Below are positions 35,801 to 42,350 of a DNA stretch of 64,000 bases, one piece after another. A program made the position numbers and the translations under genes. The stretch's first letter is position 1; each line of letters starts with the position of its first letter. Below the pieces are notes generated by a model. The model did no database searches, had not been told where the DNA came from, and saw only the letters and a list, made by a program, of their open reading frames with translations. Origin of the DNA: Strongylocentrotus droebachiensis (Eukaryota > Echinodermata > Echinoidea > Camarodonta > Strongylocentrotidae); NCBI GenBank assembly GCA_035222895.1, contig JAVYIG010009911.1:1-64000 (forward strand), written 5' to 3'.

Positions 35801-36927
35801 TATTAGTGACAATCCTGTGTCAAGTATATTGTTAGAACGAATGGAATCACCAAAAAAGACTTGAAGGATTTTATACATGATAAATGATATTCCAACCAAT
35901 TATATTTTGTCATCTTTAAAAAAATGTTGTATTGCCCTTTAGGTGCCAAAACATGGGTCGGTCGATCGGAAATCCTTTTTTTTAAATACTTTTTTGTTGT
36001 TGAATCTCCCTATTTGGGCTGCTATTTCTCAGTTTTGAATGCTTTAATATTTTTTTTCTCAAAAAAAACGGTTAAAAAAAAAACTTTTTTAAAAAGCCGA
36101 CCATAGATTTCAAGATTTCGGGGTCGGTCGCAAAGGGCAATACAACATTTTTTTTTGTAGTCCTCATAGCACTCTCCCTCAACCTCAGTTTTGTACATAA
36201 ACTCGGCATACCATTACATTTCATTCCTCTATATGTCCAAAAAATGATTACCATTCTTTCTTTTGTCCAGGATCGTGGTAATGCCCAGAGTTCTTGTGCA
36301 GGTCTTTTCATTGGTTCACACATCGGCTTTGACTTTGGTGGAGTCTGGATACATTTCGACATTGCCGCACCGAGTTACTCAGTGAGTCTTGCTATTAAAC
36401 AGAAAAACCCACAAAGCAAATATGTGCTTTATCATAATGCAAATATAAGAAGAACCATAGTGCACTTTCTAATGTGATTTAAAAATATTTTGTAGCTTAG
36501 TTTTGGTTATAATCAGGGAATTTTAGGTGATCCTTCAACCATCTCAAGAAAGAATTTCATTACACCTGAATAGTATTAAATGTACATATGTAAGGTGTGG
36601 CTAAGATACACCACTTTTTAAACAACCGTCTTTGAAGAAATACATAACAAATTCATGAAATTCGTTCTCATTTTTATGTTCATGACTTACAAAATGTCTT
36701 CTCTGAGGTCCTAACACCCTGTTGGACATGGGAACCGTAATTAACATCCTTTTTTGTAATGTCCCCACCTACAGGGTGAGCGAGCAACCGGATATGGTGT
36801 AGCCCTTCTGCTGGGGCTGTTTGGAAGCGCCACCAAGTCTAAACTCCTTCAATCCATCTCGCCCCCGGGGCTCATGGATGATGAGATGATGGTAGAAAGC
36901 GCCACCAAGAAGATACGCCTCATATGA
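16031..36927 (+). CDS. NPEPL1: M17 leucyl aminopeptidase family member, NPEPL1 orthologue (12 exons, complete)
   Basis: Twelve GT-AG exons join without a frame error into 523 codons plus stop, the same length as human NPEPL1. NPEPL1 is a cytosolic M17 metallo-aminopeptidase homologue thought to remove N-terminal residues from peptides using two metal ions; its physiological substrate is not well defined. The metal ligands Lys262, Asp267, Asp285, Asp344 and Glu346 and the catalytic Lys274 and Arg348 are all present, with the same spacing as in bovine lens leucine aminopeptidase. The family signature NTDAEGRLVLADG is intact at 342-354. Residues 1-200 form the N-terminal domain, including LQPRVTEE at 46-53; the rest is the catalytic domain. 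Exons are: 16,031-16,189; 22,837-23,022; 24,039-24,296; 24,830-24,911; 25,496-25,638; 26,945-27,022; 28,480-28,580; 28,985-29,039; 29,541-29,685; 33,709-33,809; 36,271-36,381; 36,775-36,927. No signal peptide or membrane segment is visible. Confidence 0.96.
16190..16306. other. start of NPEPL1 intron 1, unremarkable
   Basis: A short AT-rich stretch between the exon 1 donor and the Mutator-like element; nothing else is seen. Confidence 0.5.
16573..16898. mobile_element. palindromic foldback element nested in the Mutator-like element
   Basis: Two arms of about 150 bp are near-perfect reverse complements, starting AGGAAATTACGGGTC and ending GACCCGTAATTTCCT, with a loop of about 30 bp around CATCTACACGTTCG. 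Comparison with the right terminal repeat of the host element shows it was inserted between CCCTTTTA and GGTAGG; a TA on each side is consistent with a Tc1/mariner-like target. The whole sequence can form one long hairpin. Confidence 0.75.
18037..18312 (+). pseudogene. unrecognised gene fragment inside the Mutator-like element
   Basis: The frame opens MPPTKKRKVVLPARVGKLRH, whose KKRKV resembles a classical nuclear localisation signal. It continues through YLNNNFSVFPRRIK, a single in-frame TAA at 18,139, then KDLKRNRGTYRIGYWQEDE and TYIDDAEDYDISKYTLAVDF before AT-rich sequence and a stop at 18,310. The composition is far more protein-like than the surrounding DNA. A plausible acceptor TTTTTTTATTAG lies about 20 bp upstream. 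I cannot assign a family. It could be a piece of a host gene captured by the transposon or the remains of an accessory transposon gene. Confidence 0.45.
19067..19794. other. NPEPL1 intron 1, unclassified
   Basis: The stretch contains an A-run near 19,655 and no recognisable element ends. Nothing coding is supported. Confidence 0.4.
19795..20575. mobile_element. TA-flanked inverted-repeat element (777 bp), Tc1/mariner or pogo-like
   Basis: Left end TAGAGTAAAGTACCCGG with TTTTCGGCCA after it is mirrored by CCGGGTACTTTACTCTA at the right, preceded by TTGGCCGAAAACCGG. Each end abuts a TA dinucleotide (19,795-19,796; 20,574-20,575). The middle (20,010-20,210) is unusually GC- and CpG-rich (GCGCTCGCGCGCGCCGTG) compared with its flanks, but frames across it are short and unlike known transposases. 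Confidence 0.65.
20576..21085. other. NPEPL1 intron 1, microsatellite-rich
   Basis: The tracts include repeated CCGCTCCCCT words (20,705-20,745), C-runs and (CA)n at 20,750-20,800, and further (CA)n near 21,020-21,045. No exon was found. Confidence 0.45.
21086..21436. mobile_element. foldback element with 80-bp arms
   Basis: The left arm contains GCGGACCACTCCATAGAAAA and ACTGCGGACGTACCTG; the right arm carries their complements CAGGTACGTCCGCGGT and TTTTCTATGGAGTGGTCCGC. The arms end in (TG)n and (CA)n respectively. Between them lies a CpG-rich spacer with AAGGGGGCGCTGTGACATTT. The element is non-coding. Confidence 0.7.
21468..22017. mobile_element. 544-bp inverted-repeat element with ATT duplication, Harbinger-like
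   Basis: The left end AGGGACTTTTAGATT (21,471) is complemented by AATCTAAAAGTCCCT (ending 22,014), and ATT flanks both sides. A 3-bp duplication suggests PIF/Harbinger, though ATT is not the usual TWA. Subterminal CGCCGACTGA occurs near both ends. A separate palindrome lies inside. Confidence 0.6.
21648..21810. repeat. palindrome nested in the Harbinger-like element
   Basis: TACAGTTCCTCA near 21,649 pairs with TGAGGAACTGTA near 21,792, and GAACATCCCTTC pairs with GAAGGGATGTTC; the centre is near 21,730 at AATGTGAATGTGA between ACAGGTG and CACCTGT. The arms are about 70 bp with a few mismatches. Confidence 0.75.
22227..22432. mobile_element. TTAA-flanked MITE, copy B
   Basis: It starts TTAAAGGGAGGCTTTACTAC and ends GACAGTGTGCCTTTAA, with the same interior as copy A at 1,320-1,512 in the same orientation (GACAGGTGGCTATCTCA, TCAGCTCTCATTTAACAT, CCAACAGGCACCGATT). 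Divergence between the copies is substantial. Confidence 0.68.
22837..23022 (+). CDS. NPEPL1: NPEPL1 exon 2
   Basis: Residues 54-115: SYGMALGCLSPSPTDTVSLW then FNNATLAALPMKASRHNTPS and on to CLTGSGNECIV. Human counterpart words are LNYATVAALPCRVSRHNSPS. Acceptor TTTTTGCAG; donor GTAGGT; phase 0 on both sides. Confidence 0.94.
23023..24038. other. NPEPL1 intron 2 with a SINE-tail fragment
   Basis: A (TAA)n run at 23,486-23,510 is followed by TTGGGTATTTATATAGCGCA and GCTCAAAGCGCTCCAATATT up to about 23,600. This is the reverse-complement 3' end of a SINE with (ATT)n tail; the head is missing. The rest of the intron is unremarkable. Confidence 0.55.
24039..24296 (+). CDS. NPEPL1: NPEPL1 exon 3
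   Basis: Residues 116-201: VASEHAHVFPLGCAIARAFP through SRKQTQRVVTVEFVITDSDN to RIVDMPCNEMNTMDFVK. The stretch RIVDTPCNEMNTDTF of human NPEPL1 is nearly identical. Acceptor TTGTGATAG; donor GTAAGA; phase 0. Confidence 0.95.
24830..24911 (+). CDS. NPEPL1: NPEPL1 exon 4
   Basis: Residues 202-228 plus one base: EIQRIGQSLGITPLIIQGEE then LKQKGFG. Human: EINKVGKELGIIPTIIRDEE, LKTRGFGG. Acceptor CACCTACAG; donor GTAAGT; ends in phase 1. Confidence 0.95.
25000..25340 (-). mobile_element. LINE reverse-transcriptase fragment in NPEPL1 intron 4
   Basis: On the minus strand, words such as LVRAVMALYEYEQTRVRCG, then SGVHQGSVLS in another frame, then SPLLFAIVVDVLSQSVKKGV, LLYSDDLVLMAKSMQ and KNAFGRKGLKDNIGKTKVM appear in the order of a non-LTR reverse transcriptase. 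The catalytic YADD motif reads YSDD. The fragment ends near a C-run at 25,012. It is a short broken piece with at least one frame change and no function. Confidence 0.82.
25496..25638 (+). CDS. NPEPL1: NPEPL1 exon 5 (first metal-site residues)
   Basis: Residues 229-276: GIYGVGKAAANPPAFAVLSH, then TPPNASQTIAWVGKGIVYDT, then GGLSIKGK. It carries Lys262 and Asp267 (metal ligands) and Lys274 (catalytic). Acceptor CTTGACAG; donor GTGAGT; ends in phase 0. Confidence 0.96.
25743..25856 (+). repeat. 27-bp minisatellite in NPEPL1 intron 5
   Basis: About four copies of a 27-bp unit containing AAGTTTAGGTCGTGGTTTTA, with a few substitutions, lie about 100 bp after the exon 5 donor. Confidence 0.85.
25857..26944. 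other. NPEPL1 intron 5, mostly dispersed-repeat-like
   Basis: The block from about 26,210 to 26,600 starts GGGTCATTCCATGTCAAATC, contains CAAAAATGGGGGTGGCGGGC and TTTGACCTCTTGACCTAAGA, and reads like an interspersed repeat, but I find no second copy or terminal repeats in this window. The polypyrimidine tract before exon 6 is good. Confidence 0.4.
26945..27022 (+). CDS. NPEPL1: NPEPL1 exon 6
   Basis: Residues 277-302: TAMPGMKRDCGGAAAILGAF then YAAVKT. It contains the metal ligand Asp285 in the invariant MKRDCGGAAA. Acceptor TTATGTATAG; donor GTAGGT; phase 0. Confidence 0.95.
27158..27800. mobile_element. MITE of the CTTACAAAG/ATTGAT type, interrupted by a SINE
   Basis: The left end GGCCCCGTCTTACAAAGACT with ACGATTGAT is mirrored by ATTGTGATTGATGTCAAC and TCTTTGTGAGACGCGACC on the right. 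A related copy, with GATTGATTTGGATCAATCGC and CAGGGCCCCAG, lies near 55,900-56,075. A full SINE sits inside (27,211-27,505), so this element was there first. Confidence 0.5.
27211..27505 (+). mobile_element. full-length tRNA-derived SINE
   Basis: A tRNA-like head (GAGGTGTTGTGGTCGAGTGG, B box GGTTCGAGTCC) is followed by a body containing GGCAAGACATTGATCTACAT and AAATGGGTACCTGGTAGGAA, then a 3' part with GGCGCTATATAAGCAC and an (ATT)n tail. Imperfectly similar flanks around CAATCACAA/CAATCGCAA may be the target duplication. Transcription would be by pol III and mobilisation by a LINE. Confidence 0.88.
27991..28266 (-). mobile_element. SINE of the same family, minus orientation
   Basis: Read on the minus strand, the head ends with GGTTCAAGTCCCGCCGCGGC and the body contains GGCAAGACATTGATCTACAT and CCCAGGTGATGTAAATGGG. 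The 3' end, at low coordinates, reads TATAGCGCT...ATAATATTGGG in reverse. It lies 480 bp from the plus-strand copy in the same NPEPL1 intron, so the two could pair in RNA as an inverted duplex. Confidence 0.87.
28480..28580 (+). CDS. NPEPL1: NPEPL1 exon 7
   Basis: Residues 303-335 plus two bases: GFQENLHALFCLAENAVGPD then ATRPDDVHIMYSG. Human: NLHAVFCLAENSVGPNATRP. Acceptor GTATTCCAG; donor GTAGGC; ends in phase 2. Confidence 0.95.
28985..29039 (+). CDS. NPEPL1: NPEPL1 exon 8 (family signature)
   Basis: Residues 336-354: RSVEINNTDAEGRLVLADG, the M17 signature with Asp344, Glu346 and Arg348. Acceptor TTAATTACAG; donor GTAAGT; ends in phase 0. Confidence 0.96.
29541..29685 (+). CDS. NPEPL1: NPEPL1 exon 9
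   Basis: Residues 355-402 plus one base: VSYAARDLKADIIVDMATLT then GAQGISTGKYHAGLLTNNED and WEVASTKA. Human: DIILDMATLTGAQGIATGKY. Acceptor TTTTGTAG; donor GTAAGA; ends in phase 1. Confidence 0.95.
30060..30480 (+). repeat. tandem units of about 195-217 bp inside the nested element
   Basis: TTGACCTGTGTATAGGCAAA at 30,060 recurs at 30,254 and, in part, at 30,471. Both full units contain CTTGTGAGTGGGCGG, GTGAAGCCAGC and CAGTGACC. Following DNA to about 30,900 is pyrimidine-rich with (CT)n. Confidence 0.75.
32130..32440. repeat. foldback inside the nested element
   Basis: GTCATCTTTAGTTTAAAAAC-like sequence near 32,132 pairs with GTTTTTAAACTAAAGATGAC near 32,420, and CACTTCAACTGTGCCTCGTA pairs with TACGAGGCACAGTTGAAGTG. 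The arms are about 125 bp with a loop of about 60 bp. Confidence 0.78.
33106..33575. mobile_element. MITE of the GGAAGTCCACCCTGA family, copy 1
   Basis: The left part reads GGAAGTCGACCCTGATATTA and the right part CAAACTTTCACTGATTTTTT, TCTCTCATTGTTCTGCTTCT, ATTAAAACCAACTCA. The same modules recur at 59,101 and 62,114-62,660. It lies in NPEPL1 intron 9 just upstream of exon 10. The 138-codon frame across it is a chance frame. Confidence 0.6.
33709..33809 (+). CDS. NPEPL1: NPEPL1 exon 10
   Basis: Residues 403-436: GRSSGDLVFPLVYCPELHFS then EFGSAIADMKNSVA. Human: GDLVHPLVYCPELHFSEFTS. Acceptor GTTTTTCAG; donor GTAAGT; ends in phase 0. Confidence 0.95.
33890..34426. mobile_element. TTAA-flanked foldback MITE with long arms
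   Basis: Left arm starts TTAAAAGGGAACCAAAACCT and right arm ends AGGTTTTGGTTCCCTTTAA. Arms of over 200 bp are near-complementary, sharing ACTAGTCACTAGAGGGCGAT and TTTGTACATCAAATTTC; the centre is near 34,140. TTAA at both ends suggests a piggyBac/Kolobok-type target. It starts 80 bp after the exon 10 donor. Confidence 0.8.
34640..34737 (+). repeat. dispersed repeat, copy 1
   Basis: TACTGCAAGGTTCTGGAATC, TTTGGCCAAGTCTT and ATATGGGACTACACA match a second direct copy at 44,283-44,383. The nature of the family is unknown. Confidence 0.65.
35334..35589. mobile_element. 248-bp MITE with 32-bp terminal repeats
   Basis: Left end GAAGAGCTTAATTCCAAAAG and right end CTTTTGGAATTAAACTCTTC are inverted repeats of about 32 bp, flanked by ATTT on each side. 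No coding capacity. Confidence 0.7.
35590..36270. other. NPEPL1 intron 10, unclassified
   Basis: A pair of GGTCGGTCG words with AAAAAA tracts near 35,955 and 36,122 suggests a small inverted-repeat element (TGTTGTATTGCCCTTTAGG and CGCAAAGGGCAATACAACAT, 35,924-36,149). Nothing else was seen. Confidence 0.5.
36271..36381 (+). CDS. NPEPL1: NPEPL1 exon 11
   Basis: Residues 437-473: DRGNAQSSCAGLFIGSHIGF then DFGGVWIHFDIAAPSYS. Human: SSCAGLFIASHIGFDWPGVW, VHLDIAAPVHAG. Acceptor TTTTGTCCAG; donor GTGAGT; phase 0. Confidence 0.95.
36775..36927 (+). CDS. NPEPL1: NPEPL1 exon 12 and stop
   Basis: Residues 474-523: GERATGYGVALLLGLFGSAT then KSKLLQSISPPGLMDDEMMV and ESATKKIRLI before TGA. The human tail also ends in a basic cluster (RDSKRRRLV); the tail is the least conserved part. 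Acceptor CCCACCTACAG. Confidence 0.95.
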   Translation, partial: GERATGYGVALLLGLFGSATKSKLLQSISPPGLMDDEMMVESATKKIRLI

Positions 36928-36951
36928 AATAGTGTGCTGCTGCTGCTTCAT

Positions 36952-37633
36952 ATCTCCAATTCTAGCTGTAGAATCCATGTTTTATTGCCAGGCGGGTGTT
37001 CAAAACATCTGAAACTATTGAAGCAGATTCCATGCAATGTGTCCAGTACAACATATGGCATTTATCCATATAATTCTCCAATTCTAGCTGTAGAATCCAA
37101 GTTTTATTGCCAGGCGGGTGTTCAAAACATCCGAAACTATTTAGGGCCGTTCCATGCAACGTGTCCAGTACAACATGTGGCATTTATCCATTTAATTCTT
37201 CTATGAATGAGATATCTCCAATCTTAGCTTTAGAATCCATGTTTTATTGCCAGGCGGGTGTTCAAAACATCCGAAACTATTTAGGGCCGTTCCATGCAAC
37301 GTGTCCAGTACAACGTATGACATTTATCCATTTAATTCTTCCACGAATGAGATATCTCCAATTTTAGCTTTAAAATCCATGTTTTATTGCCAGGCGGGTG
37401 TTCAAAATATCTGAAACCATTTAGGGCAGTTCCATTCAACGTGTCCTGTTCAACATATGGCATTTATCCATTTATTTTATCCATGAATGAGATATCTCCA
37501 ATTCTAGCTTTAGAATTAACTGTATGTGTTATTGCCAGACCGGTGTTCAAAACATCTGAAACTATTTAGGGCAGTTTCATTCAACGTGTCCTGTTCAACA
37601 TATGGCATTTATCCATATAATTCTTCCAGGAAT
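36952..37633 (+). repeat. tandem repeat of about 140 bp in the NPEPL1 3' UTR region
   Basis: Five units begin at about 36,952, 37,074, 37,211, 37,351 and 37,493. Each contains TCCAATTCTAGCTGTAGAAT-like sequence, TTTTATTGCCAGGCGGGTGT, a TTTAGGGC...CCAT stretch and TATGGCATTTATCCAT. Unit length grows from 122 to 142 bp. The array begins 25 bp after the stop codon, so it would be transcribed into the 3' UTR if the polyadenylation signals near 37,887 or 38,066 are used. Confidence 0.88.
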
Positions 37634-37677
37634 GACATATCTCTTGATGTGCCTCTGCCTTATAGTAGTGATACCAG

Positions 37678-37824
37678 GGACCTGTTTCACAAAGCTGTTT
37701 TTCAATAACAAATGACACAAATCAGTGTCAAATCTGCTGATAACCAATCAGAAGCAAGGATTTCACTAGCTAATAACAAAAACTGTTATTTGTCACTGGT
37801 GACAAGTTTTGTGAAATGGGGCCC
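37678..37824. mobile_element. small MITE with TTTCACAAAGCTTGT-like ends
   Basis: GGGACCTGTTTCACAAAGCT on the left is mirrored by ACAAGTTTTGTGAAATGG and GGCCC on the right. The interior contains ACCAATCAGAAGCAAGG. About 150 bp, non-coding. Confidence 0.6.
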
Positions 37825-37886
37825 AGGAAGCAGCATTATTCAATGGTCGTATCAAGATATTCTTCATTCTTGGATGGAATATGAGG

Positions 37887-37892
37887 AATAAA
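37887..37892 (+). promoter_or_regulatory. NPEPL1: candidate NPEPL1 polyadenylation signal
   Basis: AATAAA about 960 bp after the stop codon; a second AATAAA lies at 38,066-38,071. They are the first canonical signals after the tandem repeat. Confidence 0.4.
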
Positions 37893-38173
37893 GAAACATG
37901 TTGTATGGGACACATAGCATGGAATCACCCCTTACTAGTTATTTGAAATAACTACTGTCTACTAGAAACTGATCGCAGCATTATACATTTGAAAAGATTC
38001 CAATGGAGAGCCATTTCCAAGAGAAGGAACTTCTGCAAGTTGTGAAAAATCACATGTTCTTATTCAATAAATTCACAACATGAAAGCTTCAAGTCATGAA
38101 TCTTCCCCACTCATGAAAATGTGAAAGATCCATGCTCAAAATGTGTTTGCAGTAAGTGGAATCTTATGAAATA

Positions 38174-38684
38174 TTTTAGTATTACAGTGGCACCTCTTGG
38201 TCTCGTCTTGCAAATAAATAGGATTGATCTGAATTAATCTGAATCCATTGTAAGTCTATTATCCATCTCAAAGCAATGCAGAATCCAATGAGTGAAAGGA
38301 TATGCGATCAAATTGGATCAATCGCGGCCCTTCACATGATCATACCCTGATCATAGTCTCCATCGGTAATACATTAATAGCATGGATTGAACAGTTGCTA
38401 CGATGGATTTTGTTCTAAATATTGCACACTTTACCATTCATCTGTTTGCTAACATATGGTAATATCCAGAAATGGAACGATTAACATTCGGTGAGGGATA
38501 TGAATTACAGGAGGAATTAACCCTTTGTTATCAATGATAAATTCTCATTTTTATTTTTCTGCAAGGACATTGTAGGCTTCGTTTTTTCATGGTCTGTTCA
38601 TATCGCAGACTAATAAAAAGAAACGATTAGAAATGTATCCATGCTTGCGAGACGAGACCAAGAGATGCCACTGTAATACTAAAA
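38174..38684. mobile_element. inverted-repeat element starting CAGTGGCACCTCTTGG
   Basis: CAGTGGCACCTCTTGGTCTC (38,185) is complemented by GAGACCAAGAGATGCCACTG-type sequence near 38,673. The complementarity runs outward into TTTTAGTATTA and TAATACTAAAA. CAGTGG ends are hAT-like, but the flanks are inverted, not direct, so no target duplication is demonstrable. Interior contains AATTGGATCAATCGCGGCC. Confidence 0.55.
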
Positions 38685-39138
38685 TATATCCATATTGTAT
38701 ACATTCCCTTCAAATGTGCTTACCAAGACTGTATGGCAATAGGTGAAGAGTGGCAGTAAATGACCTCGATATACAGGTGGTCTTTATGGAGAGGTACATG
38801 TAGCCTTTATTACATGTTTAACAACTTACTTATTCGTAAATTTGACGTTTTTAGTGTGTTTTTTGTCATTAAAAAAAAAAATTAACTAAAAAGGTGGACT
38901 GGTTGAATTAGGGCCTTTGTTGAATACTTTTAGATTTAAGCTTCAATATGTCACATTCTCAAGAAGCGTAAATTGGGACAAATATATTTTTCACATACTT
39001 AAAAAATTGCAAAACTTGGTATTTAAAGGGAATGAATAATCTAGTTGTTAACTGTATACCATTATTTTGAATCATTTTTCTATGTGTTGAAGAGGCCTGC
39101 ATGTATTTGAATCCTAAATCTTGAATGTGTACTCTTCC

Positions 39139-39454
39139 GGGGGTGTTTCACAAAGATCCTATAAATTTGAAGTTATCTCTAAGTTGGACTTAAAAATTAT
39201 GGAAAGCTGTTAGCATCTTTGAAAATATTTTGTAAAAGTTATTTTTAAAGGCATAAAATGTTGATTTAAATCATTCATATTTTCTATTATCATGGGAGAT
39301 TTCATGTTCTTGATGTGTAATTTATGAAAAGTCTAAAATACTTAAATTTTTGCTTATGAATATATTTCATTATAAGTCTACAAATGGCTCTCCATAATTT
39401 TTAAGTCCAACTTAGAGTTAAGTTTGACTTAGAATCTTTGTGAAACACCCCCCA
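39139..39454. mobile_element. uninterrupted MITE of the GGGGGTGTTTCACAAAG family
   Basis: Begins GGGGGTGTTTCACAAAGATC and ends GAATCTTTGTGAAACACCCC. Interior words TTGATTTAAATCATTCATAT and ATCATGGGAGATTTCATG match, in reverse, the split copy at 29,698-32,941. About 316 bp. Confidence 0.82.
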
Positions 39455-40770
39455 GGACAGACGCTGTCCCGGAGCAGGCGAAGGTTGCACAGAGTCCTGT
39501 TACAGAACATTGCAGCAGGTGCTCGTGGTGTGATGATGATCATGTCACTTTATGAAATAAGTATTATTATTGCTACTACTACTACTATTATTATTATGTG
39601 GTGATGGTATGAGATAAAAGCCTTCCTGTTATTTCACCCAGTGCAGACATGGCACAGTTATTTTCATAGTACTTATACATGACATTGTGCCTACTCATGC
39701 CTACATTCATTTTTTCTGTGGATTTATGTACTTATGTTGCTTTTTAATGTCTTTGCCATTTATGGTGTACAAAAGGGTATAAACTCCAAAAGGAATTACA
39801 GATTATCTGTATTATTGTTCGTAATATTCTTTCTGACTGTCTACTTTTCTAGCTGTTTAAAGATTTAACAATTACGCATCAACCTAGAACTAGAAGTACA
39901 TGTATATCGGTTTATAAAACCAATTAAATTTCATGAGGTGTCATAATTATAAGAAGGATTTTAACCAAATATTCTGTCCACCAAAAATTATTATGAAATG
40001 CATGAAGTGATTGATTTACTTCACACATCTTAAAGTAATCGTGCATTGGATTTGTATATATTTAGCCTCTCCTCACTAAAGCTTATGACTTCTGTATATT
40101 TGTACTAGCCTTTCCTTGCTTTATTTGTAGAAAAAGAATCTCCTTTGCCTATTCTTCCTATTCTTTTTTTTAGTCAAGGGCACTCTCTTAGTGCATTAAT
40201 TATGATTTTAAAGTGCACTGAGTACAGACATAAGTATGTAGAATGTCTCTATAAAATAGGACAAAACACTGTGTGGGAAACACAACTTGAAAATAATAGT
40301 AAATATCGAGCATGACAAGAACTGAAACAATGACGACATGGATGAAATGATTTCAAAGCATCGTCATCGGGATATGTATGATTTAATATTTTGTGAAATA
40401 TTATGAAGAATGTTATGTATTTTTCTGAACAATTTCATTAAGTGACAGGACGGTAATCTTGTAAGGGTGGGGGAGAGCTGTCATGAACATGAATTATATT
40501 TGTATGTTCGATGTTTACAATAAGGACGGCAAAAATAAAAATTCAAAGAATTCTGTCTATGAGATAATGTGTACAAAGATGATTTTTCTTGGATTCACAG
40601 AGGTGTATCAGTGGCAAAGCCTCCTAGATCACAGTTGAGTTAAAATAGTACTTCCTGTTCATAGAAACCCTGTTAGTGGGAACAGACTTTGTCCTTCACA
40701 CGTGAGGGTGATTATGAGAATGATAAATATGATATGATGTGAGGTGATGTGATAGGTTCTAGGACAATTA
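39455..40770. other. intergenic AT-rich DNA between NPEPL1 and the septin gene
   Basis: A (TAC)/(TAT)n microsatellite lies near 39,568-39,598. No exon, RNA gene or clear element ends were seen. Confidence 0.45.
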
Positions 40771-41590
40771 CCCCTCCCCCCCCCCTCCCAGAAAATTACC
40801 CCTAAAATAATTGCATCTTTTAAAGGGGGAAAAATTGAGGCACTACTCGCACCTGATAAGGGGTACTCAGAGATTTTAAAAGGCACGTTTGAGAACGGAA
40901 AAGGGGCTTTTATCAGAAGGAAAATGGCACAAATTAAAAAGTATAGGGGCATGTGTCAAAATAAAACGGGCATTTATCAGATATAATAAGGGTTACTTTT
41001 TACAAATTAAAGGGGGCACCTTTCAAATTGATATAGGGCACACACCTGAGATGAAAAGAGGCACTTAAAATTGTCAAAATAAAAGGGACACCACTCAGAT
41101 TTGAAAAGAGGCAATTATATAAGAGGGAAAAGGGGCACTTATCAGAGGTGGTAAGGGGCATTTCTTGTACCTAAAAGGGGCACTCACCTGAGATGAATAG
41201 GGGCACTTGTGAGAATGGAATGGGGCACCTGTGAGATTTGAATAGATGCATTAATCAGACATGTGAGAAGGGCATATATGAGAAAGGGAAGTGGCTCTTA
41301 TTTTGTTTTAAGTGGGATTTATCTGAAGGAAAAAGGGAACTTATTAAAAAGACAGGGGGCCACATGTAAACAAAAGAAAAATAGGTGGTTACGAGAGATG
41401 AGAAGGGGAACTCATCAAAGAAGAAAAGGGGCACTTATCAGAAGGGGAAAGGGCACATATAAGAATGTGGAATGGGCATCTATTAGAAATAAAAAGGTGC
41501 ACTTATCGGAAGTAAAAGGGGGCACCTTTCCTATGTGGGGGCACTGTGCCCCCTGCCCCCCCTCCCCCATGGCTCCACCGCTCGATGGAC
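40771..41590 (-). repeat. array of degenerate AAAAGGGGCACTT units
   Basis: About 25 diverged units of roughly 25-35 bp share AAAAGGGGCACTTATCAGA or AAAGGGGCACTCACCTGAGA. This is the reverse complement of the array at 3,530-4,140. The left border is a C-run (40,772-40,788) and the right border GGGGGCACTGTGCCCCCTGC followed by CCATGGCTCCACCGCTC, which suggests an element end. Confidence 0.75.
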
Positions 41591-42084
41591 ATACCGCAAT
41601 TTATTGTTTTTGCTATAGTTTTTCAAAAATTGTCAGAGCTCATATAATCTCCGACAAAAGGTAATATTGTTTTCCTAACCATCAACTTGTAGCGCACGTT
41701 GTGTTCTACGATCCTCAAGCAATTGAATTGGCTTATGGAAATAATGGTAGATAAGAAAGATTGTAGAAATTCCAGAACACTTTTCAAAAAATAAATCGGC
41801 CGCATTTTTTTCTCGTTTTTGATAACTTCCAAACGAAGGGTGATATTGTCTTCCTAAGTACTATATATCACCTTGTAGGAACGTCGTGCTCTACATGCTC
41901 ATGCAATTCAAACTGTTATATATTTCCCTTCACTAGATATATAATTATATTTTTATTTAGGATTTATAGGCCTACCATTTGTCTTAGTGAAAAAAATGAA
42001 TACCATCAAAAGGCTAACTTGATCAAAAGACATTAAAGACAAAAGCAGATTCACTGTAAAGGAAATAAACGTTCGTGATTCGTG
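41591..42084. other. AT-rich DNA with a diverged repeat of about 800 bp spacing
   Basis: Words such as CACCTTGTAGGAACGTCGTG and TTTATAGGCCTACCATTTGT recur near 42,449 and 42,540 (CACCTTGTAGCGCCAAGACG, TTTATTGGCCTACCATTTAC), so the host sequence is duplicated on both sides of the MITE at 42,085. Non-coding. Confidence 0.5.
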
Positions 42085-42350
42085 AGGGCACAGGGGCCCG
42101 TGCCCCCCCCCCCCCCCCCGGCCAAAAAAAAACTGTTGAAATCAGCCCCAAATTCGCCGAAATTGTACTGGCAAACAGGGAAAAATGTGCTCTTACCCCC
42201 CCCCCCCCCCCGCTTATTCAGCGGCTGGCTGAGTCGTTGCGATGTTTTGGGACCAAAACAATATATATATATGTCCTCTTACCCCCCCCCCCCCCCTCCC
42301 CCCTCCCCCGTGTGCCCCCTGGGAAGAAATTCCTGGATCCGCCCCTGGAT
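42085..42350. mobile_element. poly-C-rich hAT-like MITE, CCTGGATCCGCCCCTG terminus
   Basis: The right end CCTGGATCCGCCCCTG is the complement of the CAGTGGCGGATCCAGG-type end at 13,764. Interior blocks GGGCCCGTGCCCCCC, GGCCAAAAAAAA, AAATCAGCCCCAAATTCGCC and CGGCTGGCTGAGTCGTTGCG are shared with 13,764-14,688 and with the 581-1,173 element. Three C-runs of 14 bp or more are present. The left terminus looks lost. Confidence 0.65.

Noticed and set aside
41263-41664. 133-codon + strand frame
   Set aside because: It is composed of the degenerate AAAAGGGGCACTT array and shows no protein-like conservation.
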